Shown here: piece by piece, positions 6,820-13,137 of the stretch
Layout: the number at the start of each line of letters is the position of its first letter
Position numbering within the stretch: the stretch's first letter is position 1
Source of the DNA: Magnetospirillum sp.
GTDB taxonomy: Bacteria; Pseudomonadota; Alphaproteobacteria; Rhodospirillales; Magnetospirillaceae
Assembly (NCBI GenBank): GCA_016183945.1
Contig: JACPDP010000037.1
Location: 1-14,575 of the forward strand
Length of the DNA: 14,575 nucleotides
Direction: 5' to 3'
Made by a program: the position numbers and the translations under genes
The notes under the pieces: generated by a model
What the model was told of the DNA's origin: nothing
Databases searched by the model: none
Seen by the model: only the letters and a program-made list of their open reading frames with translations

Positions 6820-7338
6820 CTACCGCTTCACCGCGCACGCCTTGTCGATGGCGCCCAGTGCGTCGCCGAAGCCGGTCAGCGATACCGTGCCGGACAGCGC
6901 GGTCCCCTTGGCCGGCGTGGCGCGGACACTCATTTCGCGGCCCTTCAGCATGGCCGCCACGATGGCCTTGTCGGCCGATGCGTTCCTGGCCCAGGCATGG
7001 TCGCTTTTGGTGAACAGGGAGTGCTTGGTGGCCCCCACCTGCAACTCCACCTCGGAGTCCTTCTTGAACGGGGCGCCGCCGGTGATGCTGACCTCGTTGA
7101 GGCTCTTGGCACCGGGGCGGTGGGTGATGATCAGCACCGCGCTGTTGCGGCCCCTCTCGCCGCCCTGAACCTTGGTGGCCGAGGCGGCGGCGTAGCAAAC
7201 CTTGGCGCCGCCGTCGGTATAGGCATAGCTTTCCCAGTCGCCGAACTTGCCCAGGCGCTTGGTGTCCTCGGCCGCCGCCGGCTGCGCGGCGACAATGGTG
7301 AGCAGGGCTGCGAATGCGGTGCGGGCTGCGGTATTCAT
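6820..7338 (-). CDS. Invasion-associated locus B (IalB) family periplasmic protein
   Basis: The 172-aa product has a clear signal peptide (MNTAARTAFAALLTIVAAQP, cut after AAA23) and a mature domain resembling the IalB family. Evidence includes KFGDWESYAY near the mature N-terminus, the alternating strand pattern VLIITHRP and EVELQVGATKHSLF, and two cysteines (C48 and C168) that could form a disulfide. IalB was named for a Bartonella protein linked to red-cell entry, but the family is widespread in free-living alphaproteobacteria and its general role is unknown. The ATG at 7338 was chosen because GGGA lies about 9 nt upstream and the signal peptide starts there. An ATG 8 codons earlier has no ribosome site. 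It diverges from the asparaginase gene across 88 bp. Confidence 0.82.
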   Translation of the reverse strand: MNTAARTAFAALLTIVAAQPAAAEDTKRLGKFGDWESYAYTDGGAKVCYAAASATKVQGGERGRNSAVLIITHRPGAKSLNEVSITGGAPFKKDSEVELQVGATKHSLFTKSDHAWARNASADKAIVAAMLKGREMSVRATPAKGTALSGTVSLTGFGDALGAIDKACAVKR

Positions 7339-7426
7339 AAGGTCTTTCCCGGTGGCAGGCATGACTGTGGCGCCTGCAGCGGTTAAACCCTGTTGCTGGC
7401 GCGGCTGTCAACAAGGAGGTTCCGGC

Positions 7427-8428
7427 ATGGCGACCAATTCTCCCAATCCGGTCCTGGTGGAGGTGGTGCGCGGCCAGCATGTGGAGAGCCGCCACCGCGG
7501 TGCCGCCGTGGTGGCCGATGCCGCCGGCCGGGTGGTGGCAGCCTGGGGCGACGGGGAGCGGCCGGTCTATCCGCGTTCCGCCGTCAAACCGCTGCAGACC
7601 CTGCCGCTGCTGGAAAGCGGTGCCGCCGCCGCCTTTGGCCTGGGAGCCGAACAGATTGCCCTCGCCGCGGCCTCCCATGGCGGCGACCCCCGGCATGTGG
7701 CCGGGGTGGCCGCCTGGCTTGAGCGGCTTGGGCTGGGGCCGGACGCGCTGGAATGCGGCGCCCACCCCCCCAGCGACCCGGCGGCGGCCCTGGCGCTGGT
7801 GCGGGCCGGCGAGGCGCCGTCACCGCTGCACAACAACTGCTCGGGGAAACATACGGGGTTCCTGACGCTGGCGTGTCACCTCGGGGTTGACCGCCGCGGC
7901 TATATCGGGCGGGACCACCCGGTTCAGCAGCGGGTGGCCCGCACGCTGTTCGAGATGACGGGAGAGGAGACGGCGCCGTGGGCCACCGACGGCTGCGGCA
8001 TCCCCACCTTCGCGCTGCCGTTGCACGCCCTGGCGATGGCGATGGCGCGGCTGGCCGACCCCGCCGGCCTGGCCCCGGCACGGCGGCAGGCGGCCGGCGC
8101 CATCGTCGCCGCCATGATCGCCCATCCCATCCTGGTGGCGGGCAGTGGCCGCCTGTGCACCGAGGTGATGCAGGCGGCCCCCCGCATCGCGGTGAAGGCG
8201 GGCGCCGAGGGCGTCTTCGCCGCCATCCTGCCGGAGCTGGGCTGGGGCGTGGCGCTGAAGATCGACGACGGTGCCGCTCGCGCCGCCGAGGTGGCTGTGC
8301 TGGCGTTGCTCGACCGGCTCGGCGCCCTGGGCGGGGTGGCGTTACAGCGGCTGGCGGGCCGGATGCGGCCGCCCGTGGTCAACGTGGCGGGAAAGGTCGT
8401 CGGGGAGCTGCGGGCGGTGCTGCCATAA
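7427..8428 (+). CDS. Class 3 (Rhizobium etli type II) L-asparaginase
   Basis: The 333-aa cytoplasmic enzyme should hydrolyse L-asparagine to aspartate and ammonia. It belongs to the family of the inducible Rhizobium etli enzyme ReAV, unrelated to E. coli AnsA/AnsB. Key residues are visible: S51 and K54 in PRSAVKPLQ, S83 in ASHGG, the zinc-site pair C138/K141 in NNCSGKHTG, and C190 in DGCGIPTF. These correspond closely to S48, K51, S80, C135, K138 and C189 of the R. etli enzyme; K278 in ALKIDDG may be the further active-site lysine. There is no signal peptide. The ATG has a perfect AAGGAGGT ribosome site (7413-7420) 6 nt upstream. Its TAA stop is part of the target duplication of the following insertion sequence. 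Confidence 0.93.
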   Translation: MATNSPNPVLVEVVRGQHVESRHRGAAVVADAAGRVVAAWGDGERPVYPRSAVKPLQTLPLLESGAAAAFGLGAEQIALAAASHGGDPRHVAGVAAWLERLGLGPDALECGAHPPSDPAAALALVRAGEAPSPLHNNCSGKHTGFLTLACHLGVDRRGYIGRDHPVQQRVARTLFEMTGEETAPWATDGCGIPTFALPLHALAMAMARLADPAGLAPARRQAAGAIVAAMIAHPILVAGSGRLCTEVMQAAPRIAVKAGAEGVFAAILPELGWGVALKIDDGAARAAEVAVLALLDRLGALGGVALQRLAGRMRPPVVNVAGKVVGELRAVLP

Positions 8429-8433
8429 AAAAG
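8426..8433. repeat. Left target-site duplication of the insertion sequence
   Basis: TAAAAAAG borders the left end of the element; the right flank reads TAAAAAG (9764-9770). ISL3 elements usually duplicate 8 bp. The two copies differ by one A in the A-run, as expected for a slippage deletion after insertion. The first three bases are the stop codon of the asparaginase gene. Confidence 0.7.
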
Positions 8434-8461
8434 GGTTCATCGCCGGATTCCGGGGAAAGCG
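8434..8461 (+). repeat. Left terminal inverted repeat of the ISL3 element
   Basis: This 28-bp sequence begins GGTTCATCGCCGGATTCC and ends GGGGAAAGCG. It is the exact reverse complement of 9736-9763; complementarity stops at once on the outer side and after position 8461 on the inner side. Confidence 0.93.
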
Positions 8462-8536
8462 CGCGATAAGGGCGGACAACGGCCCTTTCTGACAAACTGG
8501 TAGTCGCCAAACCAAACAGACTGCCAGGGGGTACCG

Positions 8537-9760
8537 TTGTCCGAGGGGGATGCTACGGCATGGCTCGGTGGCTGGGAAGGCTACCGGGTGGAAAAGATCG
8601 AGCGTGTCGAGGGGACCAAGCCGGCGGTCTGGATCACGCTGGCGGGCCTGCCGGGCCGAGCAATGATTTGCGAGGGCTGCGGCGGGTCGGTCGCGCAGGT
8701 CCACGAGAGCACCATGCGGACGGTGCGCGAGCTGCCCATCCTGGAGGCCGAGACATGGTTGCTGGTGCCGCGGCGCCGTCTTGCCTGCCCGTGCTGTGGT
8801 CCCCGGTTGGAGCGGCTCGACTGGCTGGGACGGTATTCGCGAGTGACGGCCAGGCTGGCCGAGAGCGTTGCGAAGCTATGCCAGGTTCTGCCGGTGAAAC
8901 GGGTGGCAGCGTTCTTCGGCCTGGCATGGACCACCGTCAAGGCCATCGACAAGAAGTATCTGGCCCTGACGCTGGGACCGGTCGATCTGGCCGGCATCCG
9001 CGAGATCGCCATGGACGAGTTCGCCATCCAGAAGGGCCATCGCTATGCCACGGTGGTGGTCGAGCCACACACAAAGCGGGTGCTGTGGGTCGGCCGGGGC
9101 CGCTCGCGCGACAGCGTGCGGCCGTTTTTCGAACTCCTGGGGCCGGAACGCTGCAAGGAGGTCGCCGCTGTCGCCATGGACATGCATGCCGCCTTCGAGC
9201 AGGAGGTGCGCCACCACTGCCCCCAGGCGGCCATTGTCTACGACCTCTTCCATGTCGTCGCCAAGTACGGCCGCGAGGTCATCGACCGCGTCCGTGTCGA
9301 CGAGGCCAACCGTCTGCGTCACGACAAGAAGGCCCGCAAGGTGGTCAAGACCGCCCGCTGGCTGCTGCTGCGCAACCGCGACAACATCGCCAAGGACGAG
9401 GATCGGGTCCGGCTCGACGAACTGCTGGCGGCCAACGAGGCCTTGATGACCGCCTACGTGCTGAAGGACGACCTCAAGGAGCTATGGCGCCATACGGATC
9501 CCGAGGCGGCAAGGAGGGCCTGGCAAGCATGGAGGGACCGTGCGCTGGCCAGCGCCATCAAACCCCTCATCCTCTTCGCCAAGCGCCTCGAATCCTATGT
9601 CGCCGGCATCGTCGCCCACTGCCGATGGCCCCTGCATACAAGCCTGCTGGAGGGCATCAACAACAAGATCAAGGTCATCAAGCGCATCGCCTACGGCTTC
9701 CGCGATGACGACTACTTCTTCCTCAAGGTCCGGGCCGCTTTCCCCGGAATCCGGCGATGA
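8537..9760 (+). CDS. ISL3-family transposase
   Basis: The 407-aa protein catalyses cut-and-paste or copy-type movement of the element. An N-terminal zinc ribbon is formed by C45/C48 (ICEGCGG) and C84/C87 (ACPCCGP), followed by a helix-turn-helix-like region around residues 115-140. The catalytic acids fit a DDE triad: D160 in AMDEFAIQKG, D215 in AMDMHAAF and E372 in LLEGINNKIKVIKRIAYGFR. The start is the TTG at 8537, supported by AGGGGG (8526-8531) five nt upstream; the next in-frame methionine (residue 43) would remove part of the N-terminal region just before the zinc ribbon. The stop codon lies inside the right terminal repeat, so the last residues FPGIRR are encoded by the repeat itself. 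I see no frameshift or internal stop. Confidence 0.93.
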   Translation: MSEGDATAWLGGWEGYRVEKIERVEGTKPAVWITLAGLPGRAMICEGCGGSVAQVHESTMRTVRELPILEAETWLLVPRRRLACPCCGPRLERLDWLGRYSRVTARLAESVAKLCQVLPVKRVAAFFGLAWTTVKAIDKKYLALTLGPVDLAGIREIAMDEFAIQKGHRYATVVVEPHTKRVLWVGRGRSRDSVRPFFELLGPERCKEVAAVAMDMHAAFEQEVRHHCPQAAIVYDLFHVVAKYGREVIDRVRVDEANRLRHDKKARKVVKTARWLLLRNRDNIAKDEDRVRLDELLAANEALMTAYVLKDDLKELWRHTDPEAARRAWQAWRDRALASAIKPLILFAKRLESYVAGIVAHCRWPLHTSLLEGINNKIKVIKRIAYGFRDDDYFFLKVRAAFPGIRR

Positions 9761-9763
9761 ACC
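9736..9763 (-). repeat. Right terminal inverted repeat of the ISL3 element
   Basis: This is the perfect 28-bp reverse complement of the left end. It encodes the transposase C-terminus and its stop codon (9758-9760). Confidence 0.93.
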
Positions 9764-9797
9764 TAAAAAGACCCCTTCCCACTCGGGGAAGGGGTCT
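9764..9797 (-). terminator. Intrinsic terminator of the ompA-like gene
   Basis: A perfect 12-bp stem (9769-9780 with 9786-9797) closes a 5-base loop. On the minus strand it is followed by a T-run given by the A-run at 9765-9769. It lies 27 bp beyond the ompA-like stop. The insertion sequence entered exactly at the T-run, and the duplication kept the tract, so termination should still work. Before insertion the T-run abutted the asparaginase stop codon. Confidence 0.85.
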
Positions 9798-9824
9798 GAT
9801 GGCGTCGCCGCCGAGGGTGTGCCC

Positions 9825-10784
9825 TTACGGCAGCACGATCTCGACGCGGCGGTTCTGCGGCTCGCGGACACCGTCCTGGGTGCCGACCAGCGGGGCGCCC
9901 TCGCCCTTGCCGACGACGACGATCTGGCTCGCCGGGATGCCGAGCTTGACCAGTTGGGCCTTGACGGCCTCGCCGCGCTTGATCGACAGCTTGAGGTTGT
10001 ACTTGTCCGAACCCGAGCGGTCGGCGTGGCCGGTCAGGTCGATGCGGGCGGCGGGGCCGCTCTTACCGGCCTGGGCGGCCTGCTGGATGACCTTCAGGGC
10101 CTCGGGGGAGACTTCGGCCTTGTCGAAGTCGAAGAACACCATGAAGTTCTTCTGCACCGGGCTGGCCTTCGGAGCCGGGGCCGGGGCCGGAGCCACGGCG
10201 GCAGCCGGGGCCGGGGCCGGAGCCGGCGCCGGGGCGGCAGCCGGGGCGCCGAACTTGTAGGTGAAGCCGATGGTCAGCGCATGGTTGCGGTAATCGGCGG
10301 TGTCGTTGGTGTAGCCGACGTCGGCATCGGCGGTGGCGAAGTAGCGATACTGCCCCTTCAGCGCCCAGCTCTTGTCGATGTCGTAGCCGAGACCCAGGAT
10401 GCCCTGATAGGCGAAGCTGTTGTCCGAGCCCTTGGAGGTGGAGCCGCTGAAGTCGCCGTCCAGCCAGGCCCAGCCGATACCGGCGCCGACGAACGGATGC
10501 CACTGGCCGTTGGGCATGAAATCGTACAACACATTGGCCATCGGGCCATGCGCCGAGATGGAGTCGTTGCCGCGGTAGCCGTACTCGAACTCGACCTTGG
10601 GCGCGCCGAAGCTATAGCCGACCTGGCCGAGGCCAACCCAGCCCCAGTCGGAGTCGGTGCCGCGCACACCGGGGTCCTGCATGAAATTCACGCCGGCATC
10701 GGCACCCATGTACCACTGGGCATTGGCGGCAAACGGCGTCGCGGCAATCAGGCCGGCGACCAGCAAAGTCTTCACGCTGCGCAT
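9825..10784 (-). CDS. OmpA-family outer membrane protein
   Basis: The 319-aa protein links the outer membrane to peptidoglycan. It has a signal peptide (residues 1-22, cut after ANA). About 160 residues follow with alternating strands and aromatic girdles (WYMGADAGVNF, GWVGLGQVGYSFG, WALKGQYRYF), consistent with an 8-stranded barrel ending at FTYKFG. Next is a linker rich in alternating Pro-Ala. The C-terminal OmpA domain contains FFDFDKAEVSPEAL, DLTGHADRSGSDKYN and LSIKRGEAVKAQL, with the conserved Asp and Arg that bind diaminopimelate. The ATG has a GGGGA ribosome site 7 nt upstream. A strong intrinsic terminator follows. It lies 173 bp downstream of pssA on the same strand and probably has its own promoter. 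Confidence 0.93.
   Translation of the reverse strand: MRSVKTLLVAGLIAATPFAANAQWYMGADAGVNFMQDPGVRGTDSDWGWVGLGQVGYSFGAPKVEFEYGYRGNDSISAHGPMANVLYDFMPNGQWHPFVGAGIGWAWLDGDFSGSTSKGSDNSFAYQGILGLGYDIDKSWALKGQYRYFATADADVGYTNDTADYRNHALTIGFTYKFGAPAAAPAPAPAPAPAAAVAPAPAPAPKASPVQKNFMVFFDFDKAEVSPEALKVIQQAAQAGKSGPAARIDLTGHADRSGSDKYNLKLSIKRGEAVKAQLVKLGIPASQIVVVGKGEGAPLVGTQDGVREPQNRRVEIVLP
10166..10252 (-). repeat. Low-complexity Pro-Ala linker repeat in the ompA-like gene
   Basis: Tandem GGGGCC/GGAGCC-like hexamers encode two alternating Pro-Ala blocks separated by AAAV. Repeats of this kind vary in copy number by slippage while staying in frame, changing linker length between barrel and peptidoglycan-binding domain. 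Confidence 0.7.
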
Positions 10785-10957
10785 GGGAAGGTCCCCTTTC
10801 TATCGATGATGCTCTTGCGCTTTGAGAAGGCTTCTACCCCAGGATGGCCGGCAAGACAATAGGGGGTAGCACTGCGCGCAACCGAATCGCCACAGGCGTG
10901 GCACGAATGCCACGAATCCCCCGAGAACGGCACAGGACCCAGTACCTCCGCCATATG
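10785..10957 (-). promoter_or_regulatory. Leader region of the ompA-like gene
   Basis: The 173 bp between pssA and the ompA-like gene probably hold the latter's promoter. Two structures are visible. A 7-bp stem with tetraloop CGAA (10897-10903, 10908-10914) may end pssA transcripts, although no T-run follows. A spaced inverted repeat CTACCCC (10834-10840) / GGGGTAG (10863-10869) could be an operator or leader stem. A weak minus-strand promoter-like pair, TTGTCT and TAGAAG spaced 17 bp, spans about 10834-10862 and overlaps that repeat. All functional readings are inference. Confidence 0.35.
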
Positions 10958-11797
10958 TCAGCCGGGAGCCGGGCGCCCGTCGGCGGAGGGAGCTGCCGGC
11001 TTCGCACCGGTTTGGCCGGCCACGTCGTCGGCTTGCTGCTTGAGACGGCGGAACGACTTCACCGCCAGCGGAATCGTCGCCAGGTAGGCGACACCCAACA
11101 GCGACAGGGTCAGCCACGGCTCGGTCACCAGGAAGGCGGTGGCCAATCCGACCACCAGCAGGATGGGCAAAACCCATCGATGCGGGATGCGCACCTTCTT
11201 GAACGAGAAGGTGGGAATCTTGCTGACCATCAGGAACGACACGCCCAGCAGGAAGATGGCCACCACGACGGGCCGGTCGAACAGGCCGGCACCGAACTGG
11301 AAGGTCATCACCATCGGCAGCAGCACCAGGCCAGCCGCCGCCGGGGCGGGAACGCCGGTGAAGAAGTTGTAGGCGTAGGCCGGCAGGTCGGGCTCACCCA
11401 GCATGGTGTTGAAGCGGGCCAGCCGCATGGCGCAGCATACCGCGAACAGCAGCGCCAGGGCCCAGCCCAGGCCGCCGGCCCCCTGCATGGTCCAGAAATA
11501 GAGCACCATCGCCGGGGCAACGCCAAAGCTGACGAAATCGGAGAGGGAATCCAGCTCGGCACCGAACTTCGAGGTGCCCTGGAGCAGCCGGGCGATGCGG
11601 CCGTCCAGGCCATCAAGCACACCGGCCAGCAGGATGGCCGCCACCGCCAACTCCCACTTGGCATGCACGGCGAAGCGGATCGACGTCAGCCCGGCGCACA
11701 GGGCCAGCAGGGTCAGGATGTTGGGGATCAGCCGGTTGATGGACAGCCCGGCGATGCGCGGCGGCCGCTTGGATTTGAATCTCGGCCGCTTGAACAT
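10958..11797 (-). CDS. pssA: CDP-diacylglycerol-serine O-phosphatidyltransferase
   Basis: This membrane enzyme makes phosphatidylserine from CDP-diacylglycerol and serine. The 279-aa product carries the CDP-alcohol phosphatidyltransferase signature from D62 to D87 (DGLDGRIAR, then G79, D83 and D87), matching D-x2-DG-x2-AR-x8-G-x3-D-x3-D. About six to eight hydrophobic spans follow the start SINRLIPNILTLLALCAGL, typical of the Bacillus-type PssA rather than the soluble E. coli enzyme. The N-terminus is basic and the C-terminus has a hydrophilic Pro-Ala tail. Its ATG overlaps the psd stop by one base (TGATG), so translation is probably coupled. Psd, just upstream in the same operon, converts its product to phosphatidylethanolamine. 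The choice of serine over another alcohol rests mainly on this pairing. Confidence 0.93.
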   Translation of the reverse strand: MFKRPRFKSKRPPRIAGLSINRLIPNILTLLALCAGLTSIRFAVHAKWELAVAAILLAGVLDGLDGRIARLLQGTSKFGAELDSLSDFVSFGVAPAMVLYFWTMQGAGGLGWALALLFAVCCAMRLARFNTMLGEPDLPAYAYNFFTGVPAPAAAGLVLLPMVMTFQFGAGLFDRPVVVAIFLLGVSFLMVSKIPTFSFKKVRIPHRWVLPILLVVGLATAFLVTEPWLTLSLLGVAYLATIPLAVKSFRRLKQQADDVAGQTGAKPAAPSADGRPAPG

Positions 11798-12504
11798 CAG
11801 CGCACCTCCCCGATTCGGGCCGGTTCATTCGAAGCCAGGTCGGCGAGAACCGTCTCGCCCGCCACCATCACCTGGCCACAGGCCACCAGCGGCGCGACGG
11901 CGTCGGGCAGGTAGACGTCGACCCGGCTGCCGAAACGGATCAGGCCGAACCGCTGCCCGGCCTTGCCGCCCTGGCCCTCGGCCAGGTCGCACTTGATGCG
12001 CCGCGCCACCAGCCCGGCGATCTGGACGCAGGCGATCTCGCGACCGTCGGCCAGGCCCAGGCGCACCGCCATGCGCTCGTTGTCCTCGCTGGCCTTGTCC
12101 AGCGACGCACTGAGGAACTTGCCCGGCTTATAGGCGATGCGCAGCACCGTGCCGTCTACCGGAAAGCGGTTCACATGGACGTTGAACACGCTCATGAACA
12201 CGCAGATGCGCATGCGCGGCTCGGACCCCATGCCCAGCTCGGAGGGCGGCACCGCCATGCCCACCAGGCACACCACGCCGTCGGCGGGGCTGACCACCAG
12301 TCCCTCGCGCACCGGCGTCACCCGGTCGGGGTCGCGGAAGAAATAGGCGCACCAGCAGGTCAGCACCCCCCCCAGCCAGCCCAGCGGTGCCCACAGTTGC
12401 CCCAGCAGCAGCGCGGCCACCGCGAACAAGGCGATGAAGGGCCAGCCCTCGCGGTTGATGGGAAACCAGAGATATTTAGTCAAAGATATTTCCTGCGCCT
12501 GCAC
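11797..12504 (-). CDS. psd: Phosphatidylserine decarboxylase
   Basis: The 235-aa proenzyme cleaves itself to form a pyruvoyl cofactor and decarboxylates phosphatidylserine to phosphatidylethanolamine at the inner membrane. Cleavage should occur between G192 and S193 in [13 protein letters not shown]. The active-site histidine region is [12 protein letters not shown] (H110), and SPADG (72-76) is the other conserved block. Hydrophobic residues 22-52 anchor it to the membrane. Length fits the short PSD-A (archaetidylserine-decarboxylase-like) form common in alphaproteobacteria, not the longer E. coli form. The start is the GTG at 12504, backed by an AGGAGAGG ribosome site; no in-frame ATG is available nearby. 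The gene leads the psd-pssA operon. Confidence 0.93.
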   Translation of the reverse strand: MQAQEISLTKYLWFPINREGWPFIALFAVAALLLGQLWAPLGWLGGVLTCWCAYFFRDPDRVTPVREGLVVSPADGVVCLVGMAVPPSELGMGSEPRMRICVFMSVFNVHVNRFPVDGTVLRIAYKPGKFLSASLDKASEDNERMAVRLGLADGREIACVQIAGLVARRIKCDLAEGQGGKAGQRFGLIRFGSRVDVYLPDAVAPLVACGQVMVAGETVLADLASNEPARIGEVR

Positions 12505-12531
12505 GGAAGGCCTCTCCTGTCTACAAAACCC

Positions 12532-12560
12532 ATTGTAATCCGCCGCGGCCCCGAGGTTAA
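12532..12560 (-). promoter_or_regulatory. Candidate sigma-70 promoter for psd-pssA
   Basis: On the minus strand TTAACC (12560-12555) and TACAAT (12537-12532) are separated by exactly 17 bp. The -10 matches the consensus at 5 of 6 positions and the -35 at 4 of 6. It lies about 28 bp before the GTG start, leaving a short leader that contains the ribosome site. Confidence 0.5.
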
Positions 12561-12568
12561 TACCCCAG

Positions 12569-12593
12569 CCGTTTCGGGTTTTATCCCGAACGG
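12569..12593. promoter_or_regulatory. Inverted repeat between psd and the 166-aa gene
   Basis: CCGTTTCGGG (12569-12578) and CCCGAACGG (12585-12593) pair over 9 bp with one bulged T around a T-rich 6-base loop. It sits just upstream of the candidate psd promoter and 43 bp before the divergent gene. It could be an operator shared by both genes; no regulator is recognisable. Confidence 0.4.
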
Positions 12594-12636
12594 CGCCATG
12601 GTAGGGTCACCTCGCCCGCGGAAACGATCAAACGGG

Positions 12637-13137
12637 ATGTCGAAAACTTCACAATTCATCCTCGGCGGCAAGTGCTTTCCCATCGACCTCCAGGCTCTGG
12701 CGGCCGAGGACGGGCAGCTGTTGCCCATTGAGGACGGCCTCGTCCAGTTCGACTTCAACTTCCGCTCGGTCCGCATCGCCGGCCGCTACGAGGAAGCCGA
12801 CGGGCATGCCCGCCTCAAAATCGTCGGCGACGTCGGCCCGATGCCGTTCAGCGTCGAATCGCCTGCCGCCCGCGCCGGGTTGGCCCGCATCGTCCAGGTC
12901 GCCTCCGACCGGAGCGGACCGCTGTTCCGCATCGCCCGCGGCCGCATCCTGCTCGGGGCCGAGCAAACCATCCTGCCCCCGGTCACCGCCACCGCACTGG
13001 TGGCGGCGGTCGCCCGCGTGCTGGTTCCGGCCATCCCCTATCTCGACCTCATCGCTTGCTATGTCCGCCCGCCGCTGGCGCCGGCCAGGCCGGGGGAAAG
13101 CGCGTTGCGCCCGGAATGGCGGCGCCGGCCGCGTTAG
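12637..13137 (+). CDS. Hypothetical protein, 166 aa, unknown family
   Basis: I do not recognise this protein. It has no signal peptide. The first half holds alternating short strands with acidic turns (GQLLPIEDGLVQFDFNFRSV, then RLKIVGDVGPMPFSVES). A segment FRIARGRILLGAEQTI follows, then a helix rich in Ala and Val (ATALVAAVARVLVPAIPYLDL) and a basic, proline-rich tail. The helix is amphipathic or peripheral rather than a clear membrane span. The ATG at 12637 is chosen because coding character begins there, although only GGG precedes it; an in-frame ATG at 12598 is an alternative. The gene diverges from psd, and its TAG overlaps the stop of the convergent LysM gene. Codon use resembles its neighbours, so it is probably real and native. 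Confidence 0.72.
   Translation: MSKTSQFILGGKCFPIDLQALAAEDGQLLPIEDGLVQFDFNFRSVRIAGRYEEADGHARLKIVGDVGPMPFSVESPAARAGLARIVQVASDRSGPLFRIARGRILLGAEQTILPPVTATALVAAVARVLVPAIPYLDLIACYVRPPLAPARPGESALRPEWRRRPR

Larger units (their letters stand above)
8434..9763 (+). mobile_element. Complete ISL3-family insertion sequence, 1,330 bp
   Basis: The element is bounded by 28-bp perfect terminal inverted repeats and flanked by a near-perfect 8-bp/7-bp target duplication. It holds one transposase gene that fills almost its whole length and appears intact. Size, single long DDE transposase with N-terminal zinc ribbon, and 8-bp duplication fit ISL3. Just inside the left end a 6-bp hairpin (AAGGGC 8468-8473, GCCCTT 8482-8487) precedes the transposase start. 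No passenger genes are present. The intact reading frame, perfect ends and flanking duplication suggest a fairly recent insertion. Confidence 0.93.

Noticed and set aside
5273..7765. An 830-codon open frame on the minus strand across the helicase, ialB-like and asparaginase genes
   Set aside because: It is antisense to three well-supported genes, has low-complexity Gly/Gln/His-rich composition and no recognisable domain. Such frames are common by chance in high-G+C DNA.
8560..9708. A 382-codon plus-strand frame inside the insertion sequence in a different frame
   Set aside because: It is a shadow of the transposase gene; the real frame holds the zinc ribbon and DDE residues.
9540..10862. A 440-codon plus-strand frame over the transposase end and antisense to the ompA-like gene
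   Set aside because: It is Gly/Arg-repeat-rich antisense of the Pro-Ala linker and barrel, with no ribosome site or domain.
12175..12636. N-terminal extension of the 166-aa protein into the antisense of psd
   Set aside because: The extension mirrors psd coding sequence and is His/Gln-rich; a start at 12637 or 12598 is more sensible.
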